A DNA stretch of 64,000 bases, from the NCBI GenBank assembly GCA_963930655.1, contig OZ005609.1:15387001-15451000 (forward strand), in the 5' to 3' direction. The notes beneath the pieces were generated by a model. That model was not told the DNA's origin, made no database searches, and saw only the letters and a list, made by a program, of their open reading frames with translations. The stretch's first letter is position 1, and the number at the start of each line of letters is the position of its first letter. Source of the stretch: Myrica gale (Eukaryota > Streptophyta > Magnoliopsida > Fagales > Myricaceae). Made by a program: the position numbers and the translations under genes. Shown here one piece after another: positions 1-10,599 of the stretch.

Positions 1-1247
1 GGGCCCTTAGGCCGATCGAATCCACTAACTTCCAAAGGTTACAAGGTGATCTATACAAGACTAACCTAGCCTAATCAACCAACCCTTGAACCAACTCAGT
101 TTACCAAACCGAATCACACTTCAAACATAGAACCTCTATGTTGAATTTGGAAGTCACGATCTCGAAACGGCAACAGATCTTCAAGCACAAACCTTGTGCA
201 ATCTTGGGCCAAGGCTGAAACCTTCAGCCTTTATGATTCAGAACTTCTGAATCTCTGATCTTCACAAAATCGGATTTGGGGGAAAAACGTCGGTGATCTT
301 TATCTCCTTGATATTCCAATCAATCAACACATTGAAATCTCCATGAAATCAGATCTTCATCATCACGTGGAATAGATGTGCTGCACCGTGGGTTATGATA
401 AAGGCCTCATTAAGGGCAATTATGAAAATTATTATAAATTTCTTATTTTTTTAATAAAATAAAGATTTTTTTTGGGGCTGAGAGCCCATGGTCCACGTCG
501 GCTCCTAGTTCGGTCCTTGCATGTATTGATGTGGAGCAGGAGAGTTTCTTTTACCAAAATACTTCATCTGCCAAACTTGATCACCTTATTCATGAGGAAG
601 GTCTTTTTTCCAAGGGTTAGAATTCTTGATCTTCATTCCCATTGTTGTTTTCCCTAAACAACCAGAGAGTATTTCAATCCATGTTGATCAATGTTTTGCT
701 TTTTAGTTTTACTAATTGAGAAAAAGAAAAATGACAAAAAAGTCACTCGATTTTCTCTCGATCATGTTGTTCTGAATCCATAGGAGGAAATAAATGACCA
801 ATGATATAATTAATTTGTACAATATATATATATATATATTATATCTTGTTGTTATATCTGTCATTTACTTGAAAATTTACTCATTAATTTACAATTTTGA
901 GAACTTAAAATTCTGTAAATTAATGCTGAATGTATATTTTATATATCTTAATTATTTAACCTTACGCATGAAAAGGTGCCGACATACACCATACGATTCA
1001 AAATATTCTTTTTTTTTTAATTCGTAATTATTCGGAATAGTGCAGCTGGTTAAACGTCGAGGAACTAGCATGGAAACGGAGAGCAAATTAAATTTTCTGA
1101 AGCTGGCTCTTAGTAGACATAATGCCATTGTTGTAATAACCAGCGTTGACTAAGGGTTCAATCATATTCGACGCGGCATAAATGGAGCTTTTGGTTTCAA
1201 TACAACTCCATATTCGACGATCGAGTTCAACAGCTAGTGTCACACCA
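1..1247. other. 5' flank of the GPAT gene, no supportable gene
   Basis: AT-rich upstream DNA. It holds a TA microsatellite around 821-842 and T-rich runs near 446-475. Sequence from about 1030 to 1247 probably includes the 5' untranslated leader of the acyltransferase gene, because the reading frame stays open from 1182, but the transcription start cannot be placed. No convincing TATA box could be tied to a start site. The small ORFs at 472-657, 794-1027 and 1088-1273 (-) resemble nothing I recognise. Confidence 0.5.
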
Positions 1248-1457
1248 ATGTGTAAAGCCTCGTTCTTCAACACTCTTTTTTGGTTTCTCTATCGCATTAT
1301 CTTCAGGAAGCCTAGAGGTTTCCACATAAATCTAAGCAATATCCATGCAAACCAGTTTAAATACCAAAGATATCATTTTGATCTTGCCCTCAGATCTGAC
1401 CTCTCAGGCCAAACTTTGATGTTCGACGTGGAAGGAGCTTTGCTAAAATCCTCATCC
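1248..1457 (+). CDS. GPAT3: GPAT exon 1, 5' part (before the insertion)
   Basis: Seventy codons ending in LLKSSS at the left target-site copy CATCC (1453-1457). They carry the hydrophobic N-terminal segment FFNTLFWFLYRIIF and the degenerate phosphatase motif FDVEG. Transcripts reading onward enter the copia LTR, where the frame stays open to a stop at 1502, so only a truncated peptide is predicted. Confidence 0.8.
1453..1457. repeat. Target-site duplication CATCC (left)
   Basis: Five bases CATCC directly before the copia LTR. The same five bases follow the other LTR at 9109-9113. One copy restores the GPAT reading frame, which proves the insertion point. Confidence 0.95.
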
Positions 1458-2784
1458 TGTTGGAATCGTTGGATCCGGCGCAGCGGAAGATTGGATCGTT
1501 GAAATCAGAGCAGCCCAAGTGTTCTGCCTCCTTCAGATCCACGCACACAGATTTGAGCTGAGAGAGAATCTAGAGAGATAAAGAGGAGAGAGAAACTCCC
1601 TTTTTGAAAAATGAAAATTCTCTCTCTCTCAACTGAATTCTGAGCTATTTATAATGGCTGGCTCAGAACCCAACTGTGCTATAGCGTGGGATCTTTAGGG
1701 ATCTCAAATCTCGGCCGTAGGTACATCATGAAAAACTCTTTTTCATTAACCCCCTTATATTCTGTATTCCGAATTTATGGGCTTCTACAAATTGTGATCA
1801 TGTCCATTAACATATCACAATTGACCCCCGAGATAATGAGACTGTTTTTATGAAATCCCTTTTGCTAACAATTATATGCTTATTTATCCTTCCACCATAC
1901 TATATTCCACATGAGCTAATAGGACCGGAATAATATCACCGATTAAGTCCCTAGCTCATATAATTCTTAATTCTCAGTCTGTGCCTAGTTGGACCTCCAA
2001 AACTTTTCGAAAATCTTTTTCGCAAATATTTACTTAATATATTATATAAGTAAAACTAGTGAAAACACTTTTTCACAAAATCTCGCTGCGCAGCGTTTTT
2101 ACAGGAGTCCAACAATATACAGACATAATGAATATACTGCCTCATCAAGAGACTGGTGGATTCCATATTGAGCAATTTATACAAATCCACTTACTATGCA
2201 CAAGACCCAACTTTGTCTGGAATATTTGATCTGCGAAAGATCATCACCAAATGACTCAGTCAAGGCACAAGCACACAACAAGCAAACCTGCACAACTCTC
2301 TCAGGTCTAAGGACAACATAAGCTAATTGTGCTGAATATCATTCTCTACATCAGTGATCATTTCCAGAAGGTATTCATATGTGATCCCGTTCAGTGCATG
2401 TACTCTTACATTACACCCACTCGTCTGCTTAAGGTCACTACCTCAATGACGGAGTCCATCATTCTATCTTATAGAGGCACAACGAGTGTAGACCTATTTG
2501 TACATAATCATGTATCTCGGTCTAGAACAAAGTGAGTCAAAAGGATCCGAAAAGTCATACTCCCCGCCTCCGATTCATTAATCATTGGCCTAACTTTTCT
2601 ACAATGTTACTCAACAATATATGACATCTTATGTCATTATAAATTTGACATCTCATGTCATTGTAAATTTGACATCTCATGTCATTGCATGTACCCAAAA
2701 ATTATATATACAAGTGATTAATCATTAACAATAATTATCTCATAATTATACAAAAAAATTGGTTTTGAGGGCATACATCTAACA
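1458..2784 (-). repeat. Copia 3' LTR (left copy)
   Basis: 1327 bp. In element sense it starts TGTTAGATGTATGCC and ends GATTCCAACA. A TATA-type sequence TTATAAATAG lies at about 1645-1655 (- strand), leaving a long U3 and a short R-U5 of roughly 190 bp. A threefold run of the motif GACATCTCATGTCA or close variants sits near 2622-2685. Confidence 0.95.
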
Positions 2785-2797
2785 GTCTCCCACTTGC
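2785..2797 (-). other. Copia polypurine tract
   Basis: On the - strand GCAAGTGGGAGAC abuts the 3' LTR start TGTTAG. This is the usual plus-strand primer position in copia elements. Confidence 0.8.
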
Positions 2798-2799
2798 AC

Positions 2800-4824
2800 T
2801 CAATACCAATCTGACATGTATTTAACACCCATAGACTCTAAATGTTTCTCAAACACTTTCTGAGTCAATGGTTTAGTGAATGGGTCTGCGATGTTCTCAG
2901 CTGATGCTACTTTAGCCATCACTACATCACCCCGATTCACAATGTCTCGAATAAGATGAAATTTTCTTTCTATGTGTTTTGTCCTTTGATGAGCCCGAGG
3001 TTCCACCGCCTGTGCTATCGCACCATTGTTGTCACAATAAATGGTGATCGGGGACTCAATTGAAGGGACAACTTCAAGCTCTTGTATGAATTTACGTATC
3101 CACACAGCTTCCTTTGCAGATTCGCTGGCAGCAACATATTCCGCCTCAGTAGTGGAGTCAGCAGTGGTGTTCTGCTTTAAACTTCTCCAACTCACTGCTC
3201 CTTTACCCAATGTAAACACAAATCCAGATGTAGATCTTCTATCATCAATATCTGATTGAAAATCTGAATCTGTGTATCCCTGGACAATTAGCATATCCTC
3301 TCCACCACACACTAAACAATAGTGTTTGGTCCTTCTCAAGTATTTGAGAATATGCTTAACCGCTATCCAGTGCTCAGGGCCTGGGTTTGACTGATATCTA
3401 CTCACAACACTTACTGCATGACTGATATCTGGCCTTGTACAGAGCATAGCATACATGAGGCTTCCTACAGCCGAAGCATAAGGAAACTTCCTCATCTTAT
3501 CTCTCTCTTCCTGTGTCTTAGGAGACATCGTCTTAGAGAGATGAATATTATGCCTAAAGGGTAAGAACCCTTTCTTGGCATCCTGCATGTTGTACCGCGC
3601 CAATATCTTGTCAATGTAGTGGGCTTGTGAAAGTCCTAAAAGCCTCTTTTCTCGGTTTCTAAACACTTTGATCCCGAGAATGTAGGACGCTTCCCCGAGG
3701 TCTTTTATTGAAAAATGGTTCGCTAACCATACTTTCACTGATGACATTACACCGATGTCATTTCCCATGAGTAGAATATCATCAACATATAAAATAAGGA
3801 ACATTACTGAACTCCCACTAATCCTCTTGTAAACACAAGATTCATCCATGTTTTGTGAGAAACCAAACGATTTGATCATCTCATCGAAACGGATGTTCCA
3901 GCAACGTGATGCCTGTTTTAGTCCATAAATTGACTTGTTCAGTTTGCACACTTTAGATTCTTGTCCAGGAGAAAGGAAACCTTCAGGTTGTTCCATATAA
4001 ATCTCCTCTTGGATGTACCCATTCAGAAATGCGGTTTTCACATCCATCTGCCAAATCTCATAATCATAATGAGCGGCGATTGACAACAGGATTCTAATGG
4101 ACTTCATCATAGCTACTGGTGAAAAAGTTTCCTCATAGTCAATACCATATTTTTGAGTATAACCTTTTGCAACCAGTCTAGCTTTAAAGGTCTCTACCTC
4201 TCCACTAGGTCCACGTTTTCTTTTGAATACCCATTTACAACCTATAGGCTTGATGCCTTCTGGTTGATCAACAAGGGTCCAGACCTCATTGGAGTACATG
4301 GAGTCCATTTCCGATTCCATCGCTATCTTCCAGTGTGCTACATCATTGTCACTAACAGCCTCTTGGTAAGTATATGGATCATCATCCAACCCCTCTGATT
4401 GCATTTGACAAATCTCATTTATCAAAGTATATTTTACTAGAGGCTTATGAATTCTTTTACCGCGTCTAGGCTCTTGAGTTCTGAACTCTTCAGACTCAAC
4501 TGTGGGTTCAGTTATATCCCTTTCATCCTCAATCTTATCTGCTATAGTTTTTGGTTCAGCTGACTGTTCATCCAGAACAATTCTGCTTTTCCCATCACTT
4601 AGGCTGTACTCATCTTCTAGGAATATCGCATTCCTACTTACAATTACTTTTTGATCCTTTTGGTTATAAAAGTAATAACCAGTTGATCTTTTGGGGTAAC
4701 CCACAAACAAACATTTTTCAGTCATTGATCCTAGCTTCTCCACATCAAACCTTTTAACGTGAGCTGGACATCCCCATACTCTAAAATGTTTCAGACTTGG
4801 CTTTTTTTCCAGTCCATATCTCAT
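2800..4824 (-). CDS. Copia pol part 3: reverse transcriptase and RNase H
   Basis: 674 codons open. The start overlaps the integrase C-terminal segment ([12 protein letters not shown]). The RT domain follows with [10 protein letters not shown] and the catalytic YVDD in [12 protein letters not shown], then RNase H with SSTEAEY-type sequence ([12 protein letters not shown]) and the usual copia end (ADPFTKPL). The RT and RNase H copy DNA from the element's RNA. All key residues I can check are present, unlike gag. It is out of frame with the upstream integrase segment by one base at a run of seven T (4802-4808 on +), so a single polyprotein is not made. It resembles Tork/Angela-type copia but I cannot fix the lineage. 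Confidence 0.9.
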   Translation of the reverse strand: MRYGLEKKPSLKHFRVWGCPAHVKRFDVEKLGSMTEKCLFVGYPKRSTGYYFYNQKDQKVIVSRNAIFLEDEYSLSDGKSRIVLDEQSAEPKTIADKIEDERDITEPTVESEEFRTQEPRRGKRIHKPLVKYTLINEICQMQSEGLDDDPYTYQEAVSDNDVAHWKIAMESEMDSMYSNEVWTLVDQPEGIKPIGCKWVFKRKRGPSGEVETFKARLVAKGYTQKYGIDYEETFSPVAMMKSIRILLSIAAHYDYEIWQMDVKTAFLNGYIQEEIYMEQPEGFLSPGQESKVCKLNKSIYGLKQASRCWNIRFDEMIKSFGFSQNMDESCVYKRISGSSVMFLILYVDDILLMGNDIGVMSSVKVWLANHFSIKDLGEASYILGIKVFRNREKRLLGLSQAHYIDKILARYNMQDAKKGFLPFRHNIHLSKTMSPKTQEERDKMRKFPYASAVGSLMYAMLCTRPDISHAVSVVSRYQSNPGPEHWIAVKHILKYLRRTKHYCLVCGGEDMLIVQGYTDSDFQSDIDDRRSTSGFVFTLGKGAVSWRSLKQNTTADSTTEAEYVAASESAKEAVWIRKFIQELEVVPSIESPITIYCDNNGAIAQAVEPRAHQRTKHIERKFHLIRDIVNRGDVVMAKVASAENIADPFTKPLTQKVFEKHLESMGVKYMSDWY

Positions 4825-5380
4825 ATGGAGTATTAGGAACGAACTTAGTGGGTATCCTGTTTAGAATATAAACAGCTGTCTCTAATGCATAACCCCAAAA
4901 ATTAACAGGTAATTGTGACATGCTCATCATTGACCGAACCATATCTAATAGTGTTCGGTTTCTTCTTTCTGCAACACCATTATGTTGTGGCGTAGCAGGG
5001 GGAGTCAATTGAGATATGATGCCTTTCTCTCTGAGATGAGATTGAAAATCTCCGGAGAGATATTCACCTCCTCTATCAGACCTGAGTATCTTAATACTCA
5101 TTTCCAGTTGATTCTCAACTTCACTTTGAAACTCTTTGAACTTTTCAAAAGATTCAGACTTGTGTCTCATCAGGTATAGATAATCATACCTGGAATAATC
5201 ATCAATGAAGGTGATGAAGTATGAGAACCCTCCTCTGGCTATGTGGTTAAAAGGACCACATACATCAGTGTGAACTAACTCTAACAACTTTGTGGCTCTA
5301 GTTCCTTTTCCTCTAAAAGGATTCTTTGTCATCTTTCCTTGCAAGCAAGACTCGCAAGTTGGGTATGGCTCAACCTTCAC
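4781..5380 (-). CDS. Copia pol part 2: integrase
   Basis: About 200 codons. The zinc-finger pair C-x2-C (CESCLQGK) is followed by the catalytic core: HTDVCGP (first Asp), SDRGGEY (second Asp), and [10 protein letters not shown] (Glu). The D-D-E triad is therefore intact. Integrase joins the DNA copy to the host chromosome. The true frame comes from the upstream protease segment through a one-base loss near 5385-5390, and leaves into RT through an extra A in the run near 4805. The listed start is only where the frame opens. Confidence 0.9.
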   Translation of the reverse strand: MKVEPYPTCESCLQGKMTKNPFRGKGTRATKLLELVHTDVCGPFNHIARGGFSYFITFIDDYSRYDYLYLMRHKSESFEKFKEFQSEVENQLEMSIKILRSDRGGEYLSGDFQSHLREKGIISQLTPPATPQHNGVAERRNRTLLDMVRSMMSMSQLPVNFWGYALETAVYILNRIPTKFVPNTPYEIWTGKKAKSETF

Positions 5381-5385
5381 AAGGT

Positions 5386-6210
5386 CTAATGGCCATCCCT
5401 TATTAATCTGTTGATCCTATCAAGATTAGCATGACCAAGTCTTAGATGCCACAAGTAAGTGGGATTCACATCCCTCTTCCTCTTGAGAGTTTTCACACTG
5501 GTATCTGCATCATTCTCTATATTATTCACAGAGTCTACAACATTTTCTAAAACATAAAGACCATCTATCATAGTACCAGAAGCAATAAACTGATCGTGAA
5601 ATTTAATAACGAGTTTAGTATTAAAGAAAAGGGAATATCCAGATATTCCAAGTTTTGAAACAGAAATTAAGTTTCTACGACATTCTGGTACGTATAGACA
5701 ATCTTCCAAAAGTAAAACTTTATTCCGTTGTAGACTTAAGTGAAAAGTTCCTACGGCGGTCGCTGCAACACTTGCAGACGTCCCCATCTTTAGGATGACT
5801 TCCCCTTCCTCTAGTCTCCGGGTTTCTTTAAACCCTTGCAACATATTGCAAATATGAGACGTTGTGCCTGAATCGACACACCATGAATTTAATGGACAAT
5901 CTACTAAATTCATTTCAATGACAAGCATACCTTCAGAAGGCTTCTTTTGCTTCAAAGAAGCAAGATACACACGGCAATTCCATTTCCAGTGACCTGGTTT
6001 GCCGCAGTAGAAACAATTTCCTTTAGCCTTTTTATCTGCTTCACTCTCGTCCTCTTCCTCGAGGACGTGAGCGGTTTTATCCTCAATGAGTACTATCATA
6101 AGATTTCTCTTCCAATCAAGGAAGTTTGGCCCAGTTTGTTTGTTATCATCTATAACTCTAGATATTGGATTAGGCATCATGAATCTGCAAATATAAGAAA
6201 GAAAATTCAC
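5386..6210 (-). pseudogene. Copia gag remnant, zinc knuckle and protease
   Basis: 274 codons. Only a short gag start (NFLDWKRNL, typical of copia gag) is left before the CCHC knuckle CFYCGKPGHWKWNC. About 180 residues usually found between these two points are missing, so there is no working capsid protein. The aspartic protease motif WCVDSGTTSHIC follows, then the pre-integrase WHLRLGHAN. The probable start is MMPNPISR at about 6180, just after a sequence that looks like a splice acceptor (ATATTTGCAG). Confidence 0.85.
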
Positions 6211-7057
6211 AAGTATATTAACAATCCATTAGCATAGGGTTTTTAATAGCTAATGGTACCTCCCACTGAATCACAGCAACCAAATGAAAAAGCAGAATAT
6301 AACATTTATATTCAGTGTTTTCAGTGGGTATCAAGAACTTTCAACTTAGGTGCACATAATCCTATTTTAGTAATCATGACACAACTTATAAAAGCAAGTA
6401 GAATCTACTTATCATGATAACATCACATGTTGTATATCATGCATATACAAATTTCATGATTCTTGATATTTCTTTTGGCCACCAATATAAACACCATCTT
6501 CACTATTTTAGTGGACGCGTTTATCTGGTTAAGTGCAACCATCGTCTAAATGACATGTAATTTTGTGATGGGTCGGCGCTGCTATTTTAGTCAACACTTC
6601 CCACAACTCATACACTCACTTATCTTCTCAAGAAGTATCCAGGACAAATCATAAAATCAACAATCGGCCAGAGACTATTTTAGTTTAACCAATCATCAAT
6701 TAAATAAAATTCCCAAATACTAACAATGGAAGGCCATTGGATTTATTTTCTTGTAAAACAATCCCATTTAACACTTATATTAAAATTTTGAAAAAATAAG
6801 TTTTTTTTTTTTTTTTTAAAAAGTCAATCGGTCAAACCGGGTCAACCCGGTCAACGGTCAACCGGTCAAACCGGGTTGACCCGTTGACCCACCGCTCCGG
6901 GTCCAACTCGGTCGGTGGTGGGTATCACCCGGACCGGATCCGGGTTGTGGTCCGGGTCCAACCCGGACCAATGCTGAGTTAAGGGCCCGTGGCCCAAGCC
7001 CAAAGACCCATGGGCTGGCCCAACATGGCCCGGCCCGAGCGGTCAGCCCCTCTCCTT

Positions 7058-7092
<35 letters not shown>

Positions 7093-7781
7093 GGACCCAG
7101 CCCAACTATTGGGCTGGGCCATTGGGCCGGGTAGGGCAACCATTGCCCTACCCGAGGCCCAAACGGGCGACCCGGGGCATCTCATGCCCTGGGCGCCGTT
7201 TGGCCCCAAAGGGCAGGGCCTTGCGCCCAGCGCGCAGCCAGCCGCGCCTGGCCGCGCCCCGCCACCCTCAGGCCGGTGAGATGCCGGCCAACCTTTGGCC
7301 AGGCACATCTCGGCCTAAGTTGGCCGTGGGAGGCGGTGGGGAGGCCGAATGGCCTCAACCCAACCCAGCCGTGTACCCCTCTCGGGGTACTTCTTTGCAA
7401 CGGCCACCGCTGGCCACCAGGCCAAGCGGTGCCGCCCCTATGGCCGCCTGGGACCACCAGCTAAGGTCCCCGGCCAGTTGAGCCACCGCCGGCCACTGGT
7501 GGTGGCCGGAGCAGAGAGAAAAATCTCTCTCTCCTTTGCGTTTTACTTCCGTCGGGTTCATGAGATTTTTCACAAAAAACACAACACAACAGCCCGAATC
7601 ATGTTGTTTCACAACCACATCTCATGCAAGAATCAACACAATCAACAAGCAACTCAACAAATGCATCAGATCTCATCTAATCGCAAAAATAAGAGATCTC
7701 AAATCTCCAAGAACGGGAAGAACAAGTTGAGAGAACTAACTTGGAACTGTGAGATTTCACAAACCTCGCTCCGATACCACT
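6211..7781 (-). other. Copia 5' leader with a GC-rich block
   Basis: Untranslated leader between the primer site and gag. It has an ordinary AT-rich part (6211-6790), a GC-rich part (about 6820-7530) bounded by T runs at about 6801-6817 and 7060-7088, and a normal part near the LTR. The block at 6825-6900 is built of short copies of GTCAACCGG. The overlapping ORFs in the GC-rich part run on both strands and in several frames at once, as expected from composition alone; I call no gene there. Confidence 0.7.
7768..7779 (-). other. Copia primer binding site (initiator tRNA-Met)
   Basis: TGGTATCGGAGC on the - strand, two bases inside the 5' LTR. It matches the usual plant TGGTATCAGAGC site except for one base. 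Confidence 0.9.
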
Positions 7782-9108
7782 TGTTGGAATCGTTGGATCC
7801 GGCGCAGCGGAAGACTGGATCGTTGAAATCAGAGCAGCCCAAGTGTTCTGCCTCCTTCAGATCCACGCACACAGATTTGAGCTGAGAGAGAATCTAGAGA
7901 GATAAAGAGGAGAGAGAAACTCCCTTTTTGAAAAATGAAAATTCTCTCTCTCTCAACTGAATTCTGAGCTATTTATAATGGCTGGCTCAGAACCCAACTG
8001 TGCTATAGCGTGGGATCTTTAGGGATCTCAAATCTCGGCCGTAGGTACATCATGAAAAACTCTTTTTCATTAACCCCCTTATATTCTGTATTCCGAATTT
8101 ATGGGCTTCTACAAATTGTGATCATGTCCATTAACATATCACAATTGACCCCCGAGATAATGAGACTGTTTTTATGAAATCCCTTTTGCTAACAATTATA
8201 TGCTTATTTATCCTTCCACCATACTATATTCCACATGAGCTAATAGGACCGGAATAATATCACCGATTAAGTCCCTAGCTCATATAATTCTTAATTCTCA
8301 GTCTGTGCCTAGTTGGACCTCCAAAACTTTTCGAAAATCTTTTTCGCAAATATTTACTTAATATATTATATAAGTAAAACTAGTGAAAACACTTTTTCAC
8401 AAAATCTCGCTGCGCAGCGTTTTTACAGGAGTCCAACAATATACAGACATAATGAATATACTGCCTCATCAAGAGACTGGTGGATTCCATATTGAGCAAT
8501 TTATACAAATCCACTTACTATGCACAAGACCCAACTTTGTCTGGAATATTTGATCTGCGAAAGATCATCACCAAATGACTCAGTCAAGGCACAAGCACAC
8601 AACAAGCAAACCTGCACAACTCTCTCAGGTCTAAGGACAACATAAGCTAATTGTGCTGAATATCATTCTCTACATCAGTGATCATTTCCAGAAGGTATTC
8701 ATATGTGATCCCGTTCAGTGCATGTACTCTTACATTACACCCACTCGTCTGCTTAAGGTCACTACCTCAATGACGGAGTCCATCATTCTATCTTATAGAG
8801 GCACAACGAGTGTAGACCTATTTGTACATAATCATGTATCTCGGTCTAGAACAAAGTGAGTCAAAAGGATCCGAAAAGTCATACTCCCCGCCTCCGATTC
8901 ATTAATCATTGGCCTAACTTTTCTACAATGTTACTCAACAATATATGACATCTTATGTCATTATAAATTTGACATCTCATGTCATTGTAAATTTGACATC
9001 TCATGTCATTGCATGTACCCAAAAATTATATATACAAGTGATTAATCATTAACAATAATTATCTCATAATTATACAAAAAAATTGGTTTTGAGGGCATAC
9101 ATCTAACA
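7782..9108 (-). repeat. Copia 5' LTR (right copy)
   Basis: 1327 bp, the promoter-bearing LTR in element sense, with TATA-type TTATAAATAG at about 7969-7979 (- strand). It matches the left LTR throughout by eye except around 7812. Confidence 0.95.
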
Positions 9109-9113
9109 CATCC
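9109..9113. repeat. Target-site duplication CATCC (right)
   Basis: Second copy of the five-base target duplication, followed at once by the next GPAT codons (TTG TTC CCA). Confidence 0.95.
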
Positions 9114-9602
9114 TTGTTCCCATTTTTCATGCTTGTGGCCTTTGAAGCTGGGAACTACTTAAGGGCTATTTTTCTCGTCCTTTTATACCCTGTTGTTTGT
9201 TTGGTTGGTAGAAAGATGGGTTTGCAGATTATGGTCATGGTTTGCTTCTGTGGGATCAAGAAAGAGAGCTTTCGAGCTGGAAAAACTGTTTTGCCGAAGT
9301 TTTTCCTACAAGACGTCGGGTCAGAGATCTTTGCGGTGCTGAGAAGAGGTGGGAGAAAAGTTGGCGTGAGTGAGCTTCCTCGCGTAATGGTCGAGGGTTT
9401 CTTAATGGATTATTTAGAGATTGATAATGTTATTGGGAGAGAGCTAAAGTCGTTCCACGGTTATTTTGTGGGACTTATGGAGGAAAAGAAGGATATTAGC
9501 GGTTTAGAGGAAATCATCGAAGCGGATCAAGTGGGTCCTAACATGATTGGAATTACTGGCCTGCACAAAGTCATTGATCACCATTTCTTCTCCCACTGCA
9601 AG
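9114..9602 (+). CDS. GPAT3: GPAT exon 1, 3' part (after the insertion)
   Basis: 163 codons, residues 71-233 of the intact protein. FPFFMLVAFEAG continues the HAD-like region. A hydrophobic stretch (AIFLVLLYPVVCLV) is a likely membrane segment. VLPKFFLQDVG and FLMDYLEIDNVIG are family blocks. It ends in HCK at the splice donor AAG|GTATCT. This part has no start codon of its own in the family position. Confidence 0.85.
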
Positions 9603-9705
9603 GTATCTCTTCTATTTTTTTTACCAAAAAAAGAAAAAAGAGAAGAACTTCCAAGCAATTACTATTTCTCTGTGTCAATACTAGTTCTGATTCTCGTTGC
9701 AACAG

Positions 9706-10599
9706 GAGATTTATTTGGTTGGCGAAGCTGATAAGAAAAGTTGGCAAAACCTACCAAGAGAAAAATACCCTAAACCACTAATCTTTCATGATGGTAGATT
9801 GGCTCTACTACCGACACCTCTGGACGCTCTAGCTATATTAACATGGAGCCCGTTTGGGTATATCCTTGCCATTTTCAGGATCCTTATTAGCAATACACTT
9901 CCCACAAAAATATCTACTCCTCTTAATGCCTTCAGTGGAATGCGCCTCACAGTTACCTTACCCAAAAGCTCTTATTCAGATCATCGCACTGAGGAACATA
10001 AATCTAAAGGCGTCCTATATGTTTGCAACCACAGAACTCTCCTGGACCCTCTTTACCTTGCTGTGGTTTTAGATAAAAGTCTTACTGGGGTCTCGTACAG
10101 CCTAAGCAGAATCTCAGAGATGTTATCACCCATCAAAACCTGCCGATTAACAAGAAATCGTGATGAAGATGCCAGGATGATCGACAGTTTGTTGAATGAA
10201 GCAGACGTGGTTATCTGCGCCGAGGGTACAACGTGTAGAGAATCTTATCTCTTAAGATTCAGTCCTTTATTTGCAGAATTAGGCGACGTCATAGTACCCG
10301 TTGCACTCGACTCCCACGTTACCATGTTTTATGGCACAACCGCAAGTGGCCTCAAGTGTCTAGACCCATTCTTCTTCCTCATGAACCCAGCACCAGAGTA
10401 CACCGTTCAACTCCTTGAAAAGGTATGTGGGTCATCCACTAGTCAGTACAATGGGGATCAGAAATCAAAGTTCGATGTGGCTAACCACGTGCAGAGTGAG
10501 ATCGGGAAAGCTCTGGGGTTTGAGTGCACCAAGCTTACGAGGAGAGACAAGTACTTAATATTGGCAGGTAACGAAGGGACGGTCGGTGGCAAACCCTAA
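9706..10599 (+). CDS. GPAT3: GPAT exon 2: acyltransferase domain
   Basis: 297 codons after the acceptor TTGCAACAG. It holds KPLIFHDGRLA, two hydrophobic segments, block I CNHRTLLDP with the catalytic His and Asp, SYSLSRISE, SPIKTCRLTR, block III CAEGTTCRES, FSPLFAEL, VPVAL and TRRDKYLILAGNEGTV. In block III the family's usual CPEGTTCREP is changed at both prolines, which sit in the substrate-binding loop. A downstream transcript could still carry this exon, but any product would lack the N-terminal third. Confidence 0.9.
   Translation, partial: EIYLVGEADKKSWQNLPREKYPKPLIFHDGRLALLPTPLDALAILTWSPFGYILAIFRILISNTLPTKISTPLNAFSGMRLTVTLPKSSYSDHRTEEHKSKGVLYVCNHRTLLDPLYLAVVLDKSLTGVSYSLSRISEMLSPIKTCRLTRNRDEDARMIDSLLNEADVVICAEGTTCRESYLLRFSPLFAELGDVIVPVALDSHVTMFYGTTASGLKCLDPFFFLMNPAPEYTVQLLEKVCGSSTSQYNGDQKSKFDVANHVQSEIGKALGFECTKLTRRDKYLILAGNEGTVGGKP

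Larger units (their letters stand above)
1458..9108 (-). mobile_element. Complete Ty1/copia LTR retrotransposon inserted in GPAT exon 1
   Basis: Two LTRs (1458-2784 and 7782-9108, each 1327 bp, starting TGTT and ending AACA), CATCC duplications, a primer site complementary to initiator tRNA-Met, a purine tract, and gag-pol remnants on the - strand in copia order (protease, integrase, RT, RNase H). By eye the LTRs differ at about one position (the T/C in GCGGAAGAT/C), so the insertion is very recent. The internal part is defective: gag is mostly missing and pol has two frameshifts. It therefore probably moved with proteins from an intact relative. It opposes the host gene's direction, so its LTR promoter would make GPAT antisense RNA. 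Confidence 0.95.
1248..10599 (+). pseudogene. GPAT3: GPAT2/3-type glycerol-3-phosphate acyltransferase, split by a copia insertion
   Basis: Land-plant GPATs move an acyl group to glycerol-3-phosphate at the ER membrane. Related members make cutin and suberin precursors; the GPAT2/3 branch is less understood. Segments: 1248-1457, 9114-9602, intron 9603-9705 (GT-AG, phase 0), 9706-10599. Without the insertion this is about 530 residues, close to the family's usual size. Visible signs are an N-terminal HAD-like block (FDVEGALL, residues 59-66), LVAFEAG after the insertion, acyltransferase block I NHRTLLDP (about 341-348), block III CAEGTTCRES (about 404-413), block IV VPVAL, and the C-terminal TRRDKYLILAGNEGTV. 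I chose ATG 1248 rather than the in-frame 1182 because MCKASFF plus FWFLYR fits the family's hydrophobic N-terminus. A 7.65-kb copia element interrupts codon 70, so no full protein can be made from this allele. Otherwise the frame is open, consistent with recent loss. The GPAT2/3 assignment is from remembered family similarity. Confidence 0.85.

Noticed and set aside
1088-1273. 61-codon ORF on - upstream of GPAT
   Set aside because: No recognised domain; it overlaps the GPAT start and first codons on the other strand.
2329-2535. 68-codon ORF present twice (also at 8653-8859)
   Set aside because: The duplication is due to the two LTRs, and the frame runs against the element's sense strand.
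6858-7885. Seven overlapping ORFs on both strands
   Set aside because: They lie in the GC-rich copia leader, overlap in several frames, and are made of Pro/Gly/Arg-rich composition. They are chance open frames.
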